Source of the DNA: Dyella halodurans
GTDB taxonomy: Bacteria > Pseudomonadota > Gammaproteobacteria > Xanthomonadales > Rhodanobacteraceae
Length of the DNA: 64,000 nt
Direction of reading: 5' to 3'
NCBI RefSeq assembly: GCF_026283925.1
Contig: NZ_JAPDPF010000009.1
Span: forward strand, 62,001 to 126,000
Both the position numbers and the translations under genes were made by a program. The notes below the pieces were generated by a model. It was not told where the DNA came from, made no database searches, and was given only the letters and a program-made list of their open reading frames with translations. This document shows, piece by piece, positions 7,485 through 15,512 of the stretch; position 1 is the first letter of the stretch; every line of letters begins with the position of its first letter.

Positions 7485-9050
7485 ATGGCCACTGCGCTAC
7501 GCCTTGCCTCAAGGAATCCGAACATGCCCCAAAGTGTGCTCAATGAAGGCGGCTGGCGAGGCCTGACCGGGAGTTCGCGACAGCGGCCCCTGCTGTGGCT
7601 GATCTTGCTTGGGCTGGTACTCGGTTTCGCCTTCCAGGGCACGCGGGGGCTTTGGAGCCCTGACGAAGGCCGTTACGTGGGCGCCGCGCTGCAGATGCTC
7701 GATTCGGGCAACTATCTCGCACCCGCCTACAGCCCCAGCGAGCTGAACTTCTCGAAACCACCGCTCACCTATTGGGTCATTGCAGCATCGCTGCAGGTCT
7801 TTGGCCGAAACACCTGGGCGGCGCGAGCCCCTTACGCCGTCTCCTTCGTGCTGACCATGTGGGTGCTCTATGCCATGGGGAAACGGCTGGTGCCGGGGAA
7901 GCCGTGGTTGCCGGGCCTGATCTATGGCTGCACGCTGTTCCCGTTCTTTACCGCCAACATCATCAGCACCGATGTATTTCTAACGCTGTTTGAAGGCTTG
8001 GCCGTCCTTGGCTTCATACGTTCGATCGTGTTCGACAACGAACGCGATCGACGCCAGGGCGTGACCGTGATGTGGCTGGGCTTTGGCCTGGCCTTCCTCA
8101 CCAAGGGCCCGCCAGGGCTGCTGCCCCTGCTTGCCATCCTGATCTACGCCGCCAGCCGTGATGGCTGGCGGGGCATGGGTCGCCTGTTCACGCTCGCTGG
8201 CATCGCGGCATTTCTGCTGGTCGGCTTTACCTGGTACCTGCTCGCTGCCTGGCGCTATCCCTGGCTGCTGCACTATTTCCTGCATCAGGAGGTGTATGGC
8301 CGCATCTTTACCGCGGTGCATCGCCGGCATCCGGGTATCTTCGGTTGGGCCGTGGTCTATCTCCCGGTGCTGATCCTCGGCTCACTGCCATGGTGGCCCG
8401 CCCTGACTCGCGCCGTGCGTTCCGGCATTTCCCAGACCCAGTGGAGCGACTGGTATCGCGAGCACGCTATCGAACCGTTCCTGCTGCTGTGGTTTTTGGT
8501 TCCTTTCGCGGTGTTCTGTCTTTCGCAGTCACGACTCCCGCTTTACGTGCTGCCGCTGTTTCTGCCGCTGGCGCTGCTGGCAGCACTTCAGCTTCGCGAC
8601 AGCCTCGACCTGCAGGTACCGCGCCAACGCGTGGTGCTGTGCCTATGGGTGATCGCGCTGGTGGCGGCCAAGGGTGTGGCGGCTTATTCCATGCATCCGG
8701 CGGAGGACAATCGCCAGGCGGCGCGCGAAATCGCCGCCATGGCTCCGCTGCAGGACGTCGCCGCCGTCATCGTCATCGTCAATACGGACGCGATGTATGC
8801 GATCGAGGAACAGACGCCGTGGGGGCTGCGCCTGTATCTGAACAAGCCGGTGTATGGCGTCGCCTGGCGTGCACCCGAGGGGGCGGCATCGCTCTGCTCG
8901 GCGATACGCGACCAGCGCCACGCGCTGGTGATCGTCGATCACACGATTGATGCCTCGACCGTCCAACCTGCCCTGGCCAGCTGCCAGGTACAGGCCATGG
9001 ACCCGCTCGGCACATGGCGCGGCAACCCGTTGCTGCGGGTCCAGGGCTGA
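7485..9050 (+). CDS. ArnT-like GT-C glycosyltransferase (GT39/GT83 family)
   Basis: This is a 521-residue polytopic inner-membrane protein with about a dozen hydrophobic segments and a C-terminal soluble region. The first periplasmic loop carries LWSPDEGRYVG with Asp60/Glu61, the acidic pair of the PMT/ArnT superfamily, and NFSKPPLTYW, the KPPL motif seen in ArnT. It should transfer a sugar from an undecaprenyl-phosphate donor to an envelope acceptor such as lipid A. A second in-frame ATG at 7524 could be the true start. The two LAB_N genes are directly upstream and an asparagine-synthase-like gene follows 37 bases downstream, suggesting one pathway. The lack of adjacent arnABCD argues against Ara4N as the sugar. 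Confidence 0.88.
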   Translation: MATALRLASRNPNMPQSVLNEGGWRGLTGSSRQRPLLWLILLGLVLGFAFQGTRGLWSPDEGRYVGAALQMLDSGNYLAPAYSPSELNFSKPPLTYWVIAASLQVFGRNTWAARAPYAVSFVLTMWVLYAMGKRLVPGKPWLPGLIYGCTLFPFFTANIISTDVFLTLFEGLAVLGFIRSIVFDNERDRRQGVTVMWLGFGLAFLTKGPPGLLPLLAILIYAASRDGWRGMGRLFTLAGIAAFLLVGFTWYLLAAWRYPWLLHYFLHQEVYGRIFTAVHRRHPGIFGWAVVYLPVLILGSLPWWPALTRAVRSGISQTQWSDWYREHAIEPFLLLWFLVPFAVFCLSQSRLPLYVLPLFLPLALLAALQLRDSLDLQVPRQRVVLCLWVIALVAAKGVAAYSMHPAEDNRQAAREIAAMAPLQDVAAVIVIVNTDAMYAIEEQTPWGLRLYLNKPVYGVAWRAPEGAASLCSAIRDQRHALVIVDHTIDASTVQPALASCQVQAMDPLGTWRGNPLLRVQG

Positions 9051-9087
9051 TCTCCACTTCACTTCATTTGCTCGAGAATTCTCAACG

Positions 9088-10989
9088 ATGTGCGGAATCG
9101 GCGGCATTTTGAATCGAAGCATGGGCGAATCGACTCCCGCGATGGAGTCGAGGACCCGCGCCATGCTTCGGGCGATGGCGCATCGTGGTCCGAATGGAAA
9201 CGCGGTGTTCTCGAGTCGCGACCTGGTCATGGCCGTCAACCGCCTGGCGATCCGTGGTGTCGACCAGCAGCAGCCGCCGTTGATCGAACATGCGGACGGC
9301 GTCGTCGTGGCCTGCAACGGCGAGATCGACAATCACCGCGAACTGCGGCACATGCTCGAGCAATGCGGGCACGTCATCCCCCAGAGCACCGACGTAGCCG
9401 TTATTGCACCGCTTTATCTGGAAAAGGGCCTCGCCTTCCTCGAGCACTTGCAAGGGGTGTTCGCCATCGCCTTGTGGGATGCGCGGAATCAGCGGCTGAT
9501 TCTCGCCAGGGACCGCGCCGGCGAACGCCATCTCTACTACTCGACCTCCGACAGCGCCGTGTATTTCGCCTCGGAGCTGGCGGCCCTGGTGGCTGCCCAG
9601 GGCGCCAACGCCCAGCTCGATCCCGCCTCGCTGGCCCACTACCTGCGCTCGGGCTACTGCCCGTCGCCACGCAGCCTGTTGGAAGATCATCGCAAGGTCC
9701 GCCCCGGTGAAATGATCGTCATCGAACCGGCAGGCACGCGATATGCGCGCTATTGGACTTCGCCGATTGGCGTCGCCAGGCAGTCCGCGCCCAGCCAGGA
9801 AGCCTTCGACCAGATCTTTCGAAACGCCGTGCGGCGACAAAGCGATATCGATGTCGACTACGGCGTTCTGCTAAGCGGCGGCGTCGACTCCGCCCTGATG
9901 ACGGCGGTTGCGCGCAGCCTGCGCCCGGACAAGAAACTCTCTGCCTACTGCATCCGCTTCGCCGAGGCGTCGTTCGACGAAGGCGGCCATGCCGCGCATA
10001 TGGCCGCCCACCTCGGTTGCGACTTCGTGCCGGTAACCGTTTCCCCCAACGATGTGCCGGATGGCATTCGCCATCTGGTCTCGACCACGGGCGAACCCCT
10101 GGCCGACCCGGCGTGGCTGCCGCTGGCACTGGTGTGCCGACGAGCAGCCCAGGACGTGCGTGTCCTGCTCGCTGGTGAAGGTGCGGATGAGTTGTTCGGC
10201 GGTTATCCCACCTACCTGGGCGCGCACCTGGCCAGCCGCTACGCGCGGCTGCCCGGCGTCGTGCGAGCGGGCATCCAGCGCCTGGTCGAACGACTGCCGG
10301 TCAGCGACAAGAAGGTCACCGTCTCGTTCCTGCTGAAGCGCTTTGTGCGGGGCCAGGAGCTCGATGGCCTGACCCGCCACCTGCTTTGGACCGCCAGTAT
10401 TTCGCCCGACTGGCTGCGTCGCCTTGGTGTTGAGCCGCCTATCGACTTCACCGACCACGACCTCGGCGCCGTCGTCGATGCCCTGCAGAACTATGACTTC
10501 GGACATTCGCTGCCCGATGCCTTGATGGCCAAGGCGGACCGCGGCGGCATGTGTCATGGCGTGGAGATCAGAGCGCCATTCCTCGATCAGACGGTGATCG
10601 AGTTTGCCGCAACCTTGCCGCTGGACGCCCGCGTCCACGGCCTCACCACCAAGGTCTTCCTCAAGGACTACGCCCAGCGCTACCTGCCCCGCTCCGCCGT
10701 CACCCAGCGCAAGCGTGGCCTTTCCGTACCGCTCTCGCAATGGCTTCGCGGCCCGTTGTACAACTGGGCGAGGTCACGACTGGCCAGTCGCGCGCTCGCC
10801 GGCGCCGGCATCGATACCGATGCAGCGCAGGCACTGATGACGGAACATTGCTCGCGTTCCAACGACCACGCCCGTGCGATCTGGACCCTCATCGTGCTCA
10901 GCGAATGGCTGGAATGGCTTGCGCGCACGCGTGCAACGGCGGGCGACGAGGTCCGCGTTCCGCCGGAACATCAATTAATGGCGGTCTGA
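9088..10989 (+). CDS. Asparagine synthase-like glutamine amidotransferase
   Basis: This is a 633-residue class II glutamine amidotransferase. It starts MCGIGGIL, so Cys-2 becomes the N-terminal nucleophile; this fixes the start even though the frame is open further upstream into the previous gene. The glutaminase domain (to about residue 210) shows HRGP, NGEI and the tail motif SELAAL. The synthetase domain has the ATP-pyrophosphatase loop SGGVDS at 263-268 and EGADELFGGY. It could make Asn, but its place behind an ArnT-like transferase and two LAB_N proteins resembles AsnB homologues in polysaccharide clusters that amidate uronic acids or other carboxylates. The chosen acceptor is undetermined. 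Confidence 0.88.
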   Translation: MCGIGGILNRSMGESTPAMESRTRAMLRAMAHRGPNGNAVFSSRDLVMAVNRLAIRGVDQQQPPLIEHADGVVVACNGEIDNHRELRHMLEQCGHVIPQSTDVAVIAPLYLEKGLAFLEHLQGVFAIALWDARNQRLILARDRAGERHLYYSTSDSAVYFASELAALVAAQGANAQLDPASLAHYLRSGYCPSPRSLLEDHRKVRPGEMIVIEPAGTRYARYWTSPIGVARQSAPSQEAFDQIFRNAVRRQSDIDVDYGVLLSGGVDSALMTAVARSLRPDKKLSAYCIRFAEASFDEGGHAAHMAAHLGCDFVPVTVSPNDVPDGIRHLVSTTGEPLADPAWLPLALVCRRAAQDVRVLLAGEGADELFGGYPTYLGAHLASRYARLPGVVRAGIQRLVERLPVSDKKVTVSFLLKRFVRGQELDGLTRHLLWTASISPDWLRRLGVEPPIDFTDHDLGAVVDALQNYDFGHSLPDALMAKADRGGMCHGVEIRAPFLDQTVIEFAATLPLDARVHGLTTKVFLKDYAQRYLPRSAVTQRKRGLSVPLSQWLRGPLYNWARSRLASRALAGAGIDTDAAQALMTEHCSRSNDHARAIWTLIVLSEWLEWLARTRATAGDEVRVPPEHQLMAV

Positions 10990-11255
10990 GCCGCGCCGCC
11001 CCTCTCTCCGCCTCGACGCGGCGCGCCTGTTCTCCGCAAAACTACGTAGTGCGGGCAGGTACTTTTTCGCTGGTGCTCGGGACTCCACGGGTTTCTACTT
11101 TGCAGCGAGGCGCGCTGGCATGCGCTTGCCCGTCCGGCCTGCGTCCCATCCGGGCGACTGCAGATGGACGGACGCGCCATTCTCCAGCGGCCACCGGTCA
11201 ATCGTCAGGTTGCCACGCTCCTTCACCGATCTTTCGCCCAGAGGAAGTCGACGCC

Positions 11256-11846
11256 ATGTTCAAGCAAATCAAATTTGCTGCCTTGGTCCCTATCCTTTTC
11301 ATGGTGGCGGCCTCCTCTTCCATTGCTGCATCGCCCTTGCTCGGCGCGCCCCAGGCTTCGTCCAAGGACCAGGCGAAAGATGCGAAGCTGAGGAACGACA
11401 GTTTTGCCGCATTGAATTCACTGTACGCATCGGAGCCAAAGGCCAAGGAGTTCGCCAAGAAATCCAAGGCCATCCTGGTCTTCCCGAATATCCTCAAGGC
11501 CGGCTTCATGGTCGGCGGACAAGGGGGTGACGGGGTACTGATCGAGGGTGGCAAGGTGGTGGGCACGTTCAACCTCTCGGCGGCCTCGTTTGGATTTCAG
11601 GCAGGCGCGCAGTCGTTCGCGCAAGTGATGTTCTTCACCACCAACGACGCGATCGCCTACCTCGACAAGAGCGATGGCTGGTCGGTCGGCGTGGGGCCCA
11701 GCATCGTCGTGGTCGACCAGGGCCTGGCCAAGACGGCGACGACCCAGACGCTTAGCTCGGATGTGTACGTATTCATTTTCGGGCAACGCGGGCTGATGGC
11801 CGGCGCGGGCGTGCAAGGCCAAAAAATCACCAGGATCAGAAACTAG
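11256..11846 (+). CDS. SYLF-domain lipid-binding protein (Ysc84/DUF500 family), exported
   Basis: This 196-residue protein has a Sec signal peptide (MFKQIKFAALVPILFMVAA, cleaved near residue 25). The mature region is a single SYLF/Ysc84 domain: AKEFAKKSKAILVFPNILKAG, GGQGGDGVLI, then SFGFQAGAQSF and a C-terminal FIFGQRGLMAGAGVQGQKITRI. Family knowledge: SYLF domains bind membrane lipids, and bacterial secreted members are often stress-induced; function is poorly known. GAGGAAG upstream sets ATG 11256, although the frame stays open into the previous gene. It stands alone between an intergenic gap of 266 bases and a minus-strand hypothetical gene. Confidence 0.88.
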   Translation: MFKQIKFAALVPILFMVAASSSIAASPLLGAPQASSKDQAKDAKLRNDSFAALNSLYASEPKAKEFAKKSKAILVFPNILKAGFMVGGQGGDGVLIEGGKVVGTFNLSAASFGFQAGAQSFAQVMFFTTNDAIAYLDKSDGWSVGVGPSIVVVDQGLAKTATTQTLSSDVYVFIFGQRGLMAGAGVQGQKITRIRN

Positions 11847-12051
11847 GGCGGGTCATCATGCGTTCGCGTGCTGCCTGTGCCAGCCAGTGCGCCTCGCTTG
11901 TAGCGCCGTTTGCTTTCGAGGTGCGCGTCGCAAGGGCGGGTGCCCGGAGCTCGCGGCGCGAACGCCCAGCGCAGAGGCTCGCCAGCATGGGCGTTTGAAC
12001 CAGAGCGCTGCTGCGGGCCACAGCGACATCCTGATCGCGCAGCCTCAAACG

Positions 12052-12546
12052 CTAGTGATCAGTCTGGATGACCGATGCAGCGACGACGGGATCGACGGGA
12101 ATATTCGCCTCGATCCAGCTGGCAATGAACGCCTCCAGCGCCACGCGCGGCGGAACCTCGACACCGGCCTCTCGCACAAACGCCATGGCGGCCTTGATGA
12201 ACGCCTGCCTCGACACGCTGGAAGCCTGTCGAGCCGCCGCCTGCCGCTGTCGCAGCTGGACGATGTGGGGTGATGGTTGGCCGGGCTTGGCGAATTTCTG
12301 GTAACGACGCAGCTCGGCAGCCACCAACTCGCTATCGAGCGATGCCTGCCACACCGCCTTCTGCGCCTTCAACAGCTGGATCAGGCAGCCGGCGGCCTTG
12401 GTCGGCGAACCCGTACCATCCGCAGCCAGCAGCATGCCACTCAGGGCCGGCGGCAGCGACGGGGTCGCCAGCAAGGGTTCGCCCTCGCCGAGATGCTCCA
12501 GCTGGCTGAGAAAGTCTGCGTGAGGAAAGGCTTTGATGGTGGCCAT
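12052..12546 (-). CDS. Hypothetical cytoplasmic helical protein
   Basis: I do not recognise this 164-residue protein. It begins MATIKAFPHADFLSQL, has no signal peptide or membrane segment, and is rich in Ala, Gln and Leu with long amphipathic stretches (for example QLLKAQKAVWQASL and AARQASSVSRQAFIKAA), so it should be mostly alpha-helical. ATG 12546 is preceded by AGG seven bases upstream; a TTG eight codons earlier is possible. It lies 132 bases downstream of the small exported protein gene on the same strand. Composition matches its neighbours, so there is no sign of recent transfer. Lineage restriction is likely but untested. Confidence 0.6.
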   Translation of the reverse strand: MATIKAFPHADFLSQLEHLGEGEPLLATPSLPPALSGMLLAADGTGSPTKAAGCLIQLLKAQKAVWQASLDSELVAAELRRYQKFAKPGQPSPHIVQLRQRQAAARQASSVSRQAFIKAAMAFVREAGVEVPPRVALEAFIASWIEANIPVDPVVAASVIQTDH

Positions 12547-12678
12547 GATCAACCTGCATGGGGAGCGCAAACGACGAGTCTTTCACAGGCACGTCGCCAA
12601 CGCCTCCCCGGCTCACCGTTTCGCACCGAGCTGCCCATGATTGGGGAGGCCTCGCCCTCCCCAACCGTGCCATGTACC

Positions 12679-13110
12679 TCAGGGATTGCTCGCCCTGGCC
12701 GCCAGGTCGCTGGCCGTCAATGGCCCGATCGACACGGTGTCCGTATGCGACGCGATGAATTCGCGAAATTCGAGCGATGCCTTCAAGCCGACAGCCAGCC
12801 CTTTGGCCTTGGCTGCGTCGTCCTCTTTCTTCTGTTGCGCGTCGGTCAGATCCGGAGCGATGGCGAGGTAGTCCCAGGAATCGCCCTGAAAATGCGCGTA
12901 CCATTGCGCGCGTGGCAAGCCCAGCTGCTGATCGAGGGCATCCCGTTCGGCCATCCATTTGAGAAACGCCACGTGCTTGCCTGGTGCGACGCGATAGAGC
13001 GAAATCACCGCGCGGCCGGGCTCCTTCGTCGATGCGCCACCCTGCGCCACCACCATCGGCGCAGCCAGGGCCAGGCCAATGAACAGACATTTGCTGATCA
13101 AGCGATACAT
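12679..13110 (-). CDS. Exported hypothetical protein
   Basis: This is a 143-residue protein with a clear Sec signal peptide (MYRLISKCLFIGLALAAPMV, cut near VAQ at about residue 23). The mature part runs VISLYRVAPGKHVAFLKWMAERD and later AHFQGDSWDYLAIAPDL; the alternating pattern resembles ferredoxin-like alpha/beta domains such as Dabb or EthD-type proteins, but this is a weak structural impression. GAGGAG lies six bases before ATG 13110, which fixes the start. It is followed by a charged linker (QQKKEDDAAKAKG). No catalytic motif is evident. A periplasmic location is likely; function unknown. Confidence 0.7.
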   Translation of the reverse strand: MYRLISKCLFIGLALAAPMVVAQGGASTKEPGRAVISLYRVAPGKHVAFLKWMAERDALDQQLGLPRAQWYAHFQGDSWDYLAIAPDLTDAQQKKEDDAAKAKGLAVGLKASLEFREFIASHTDTVSIGPLTASDLAARASNP

Positions 13111-13423
13111 GGAATTCTCCTCGCGAATTCGTGTGCCAGAAGGCCGGTACGAACGACAACCAGGGAGCGCCGGTGTCACTCTCAAGCGGGGCGGGCTACA
13201 CCAAACGAAGAGATTGCTAGGTCAAGCTACACCCGCACTCGGGCGCTGCGCAACAGCAGCGCTGGAGCGGGCACGGCGAAGCCAAGGCAGTGGTTGCGGC
13301 GACGAGGAAGCCGGGCCGCGTGCTGGGCCCGCACTGGCCTGCATGTAGACCACCGCTCGATGGGGATGCGCGCAAGGCGCGGACGCGATGGTCTTCGCGC
13401 CCGCGCTGGCCACCATGGGCCGT
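13111..13423. other. Intergenic region with no recognised gene
   Basis: About 310 bases lie between the end of the M28 peptidase gene and the start of the exported hypothetical gene, both on the minus strand. The frames that cross it are antisense or out-of-frame extensions of the peptidase. I see no clear hairpin or RNA gene; it should include the promoter of the exported protein. Confidence 0.45.
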
Positions 13424-15073
13424 TTAGTTGGCCTTCTGTCCGCCGGGATGGGAGACGAAGCGAGGCGGCGTGGACCCGTCGGCGAATTGCCAAGCGCTGA
13501 GATAGGCGAGCTTGAGGATCTTCGCCATCTTCGGATAGTCGATCTTGTCGGCGGTATCGCTGGGATGGTGGTAATCCGGATGGAAGCCGGTGAACCACCA
13601 GAACGCCGGCACGTTGTGCAGCACGAACGGAAACTGATCGGAACGGAAGAACACGTTGAGTGCGTATTCGTGGTCGAAGCGATCGTCCAGCACCAGGCCG
13701 ACCTGCTCGTTCTGTTTGGCCACGGTGCGCTGGTAGTCGGGGCTGTACGCCGCGCCAATCAGGTTGAGGCGGTTGCTGGTATCGGCCGGCACCTGGATCA
13801 AGCCGTCGGTCTGCGGACTGGGCTTTTCATCGCGACCAATCATGTCGAAATTGATCATCGCCCGCGTGGTATCCAGCGGACGCAGCGGATGCGCCGCCAG
13901 ATAGTAGGCGCCGAGCAGGCCACGCTCCTCCGCCGCAAACACCGCGAACAGGATCGAGCGCCTGGGCTTGAGCGGATTCGCGGCAAACGTCCGCGCCAGG
14001 GTCACCACGCCGACCGTGCCCGATGCGTTGTCATCGGCGCCGTGCCAGATCTTGCCGTCACTCTCGCCATCGTGGTCGTGATGCGCGCTGATGATGATCG
14101 TTTCCGGCGCCAGCTTGGGATCACTCCCCTCGACCATGCCCACCACGTTCCACGTCGTCGCCTCGCGACGCGCGCTGTTGTGCAGGTGCAGGTTGATGGC
14201 CGTATCCGGCAAGGCCATCGAGTGCGACTTGAGGTCCTGGTCGATGGCGTTTTGCAAGGCGACGGGCGTGCTTCCGCTGGTTGCCAGCAGCTCGCTGGAG
14301 ACGTCGGCCGAAATCAGCATGCTCGGTATATGCAGCGGGTTATCCACCAGCGCCTGCGAGGGAATCGGATTCGCGGCGTGCTCGGCGTGATGGCCGATGC
14401 GCGCGCGGATCTCCTGCGCCGAGGGATGGTTGTGGTTCGGCTCCGGCGCGATCAACACGGCAACGGCGCCATGTTCCTGCGCGTTGAGCACCTTGACGTA
14501 ACCCGTGGCATAACGCGTGTTGCCGGTGCCATTGAAGATCGAATGGGCATCCGTCTCCTGCGGCTCGTGATCGAACACCACCACCACCTTGCCCTTGACG
14601 TCGAGACCGGCGTAATCGTCGTAACCCAGTTCCGGCGCGGTAATGCCGTAGCCGGCAAACACTACCGGTGCGTCGACATCGCGATCCTCAGGGTAGGCAC
14701 CCGACACGTCGGGATTCTTCCAGTCCGTGTTCTTCCCTGCACGCTTCAAGGTGAGCCGGGTGGCCTCGGCATCGGGCCGATATTCCACCAGCGGCACGGC
14801 CAGCAGATAGCTGGGATGTCCTTGCGCATCGGTGGCAATGGGCTTGAGCCCGGCCTTGGCGAACTCCGACGCGACCCACTGGGCGGCAGCATCGTCGCCG
14901 GGCTGCAGCGATAGCCGTCCCTGCAACGCATCAGAGGCAAGAAAGCCGATGTCGGCTCGCAGGTCGCTCTCGCGTATCTGTGCGAGACCGGGCTGCTGGC
15001 TGGAAGGCGCAGCGGCAAGCGCCGCGGCGGACACGCTCGCGGCAAGCGCTAGGGCAACGATGGCTCGTGGCAT
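13424..15073 (-). CDS. Secreted M28-family zinc metallopeptidase
   Basis: This is a 549-residue protein with a signal peptide (MPRAIVALALAASVSAAALA). A PA-like insert occupies roughly residues 120-300, and the M28 peptidase domain follows. The five expected dizinc ligands are visible: His in SAHHDHDG (about 327), Asp in GADDNASG (about 344), Glu-Glu in AAEERG (about 381), Asp in NFDMIGRD (about 409) and His in DYHHPSD (about 502). It should be an extracytoplasmic aminopeptidase. ATG 15073 places the signal peptide first; the frame is open for another 64 codons upstream without a better signal. It is the first gene of a possible minus-strand unit and is divergent from the isoamylase. Confidence 0.92.
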   Translation of the reverse strand: MPRAIVALALAASVSAAALAAAPSSQQPGLAQIRESDLRADIGFLASDALQGRLSLQPGDDAAAQWVASEFAKAGLKPIATDAQGHPSYLLAVPLVEYRPDAEATRLTLKRAGKNTDWKNPDVSGAYPEDRDVDAPVVFAGYGITAPELGYDDYAGLDVKGKVVVVFDHEPQETDAHSIFNGTGNTRYATGYVKVLNAQEHGAVAVLIAPEPNHNHPSAQEIRARIGHHAEHAANPIPSQALVDNPLHIPSMLISADVSSELLATSGSTPVALQNAIDQDLKSHSMALPDTAINLHLHNSARREATTWNVVGMVEGSDPKLAPETIIISAHHDHDGESDGKIWHGADDNASGTVGVVTLARTFAANPLKPRRSILFAVFAAEERGLLGAYYLAAHPLRPLDTTRAMINFDMIGRDEKPSPQTDGLIQVPADTSNRLNLIGAAYSPDYQRTVAKQNEQVGLVLDDRFDHEYALNVFFRSDQFPFVLHNVPAFWWFTGFHPDYHHPSDTADKIDYPKMAKILKLAYLSAWQFADGSTPPRFVSHPGGQKAN

Positions 15074-15512
15074 GGGTACTCCTGAATAGCGCGGACGTCC
15101 GGATGTCCGCAAGTGGGGCCAATGAGGGTGCCATGCCGGCGTCGCCGCGGCAAACGAGTCGAGCCTTACCTGCGATGACGCCTCTTTGCGCGCACCACCC
15201 CACCCACGTCCGCGCGCCCTTGCGCGCCTGGCTGCCCGTGCACTGGCCAAGGAAGGTGACGCCATGTGATCGCCGGCGCAATGAATACGTATGCAGACGC
15301 TGGTTGCTGCATTGCGATGCTACCTACGATGCGACGCACACTCCGCTGCCCGGCTGGTTCCGGATCAGGCAGCGCTCCAAGGACGCTGGCCTTCGTGTCG
15401 CGAAGGCCACGGCAGCTCGTTGCACCCAACATCCCTGCGCCATGGACTGCGCACCCGCACGTCGACTCTGTGGCACCTGATCATCAACGAAGCAGGATGG
15501 AGGCAGACCCGC
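15074..15512. other. Divergent intergenic region of peptidase and isoamylase genes
   Basis: About 440 bases without a credible gene. It holds the divergent promoters for the M28 peptidase (minus) and isoamylase (plus). Long frames across it are extensions of those two genes and start without ribosome sites. I see no obvious operator, and no maltose-type repeat that I could defend. Confidence 0.5.

Noticed and set aside
8947-9087. N-terminal extension of the AsnB-like protein
   Set aside because: The Cys-2 nucleophile must follow the initiator Met; the extension overlaps the glycosyltransferase end and lacks homology.
15291-15512. N-terminal extension of isoamylase
   Set aside because: ATG 15513 begins a textbook signal peptide with GGAGG upstream; the extension has no such features.
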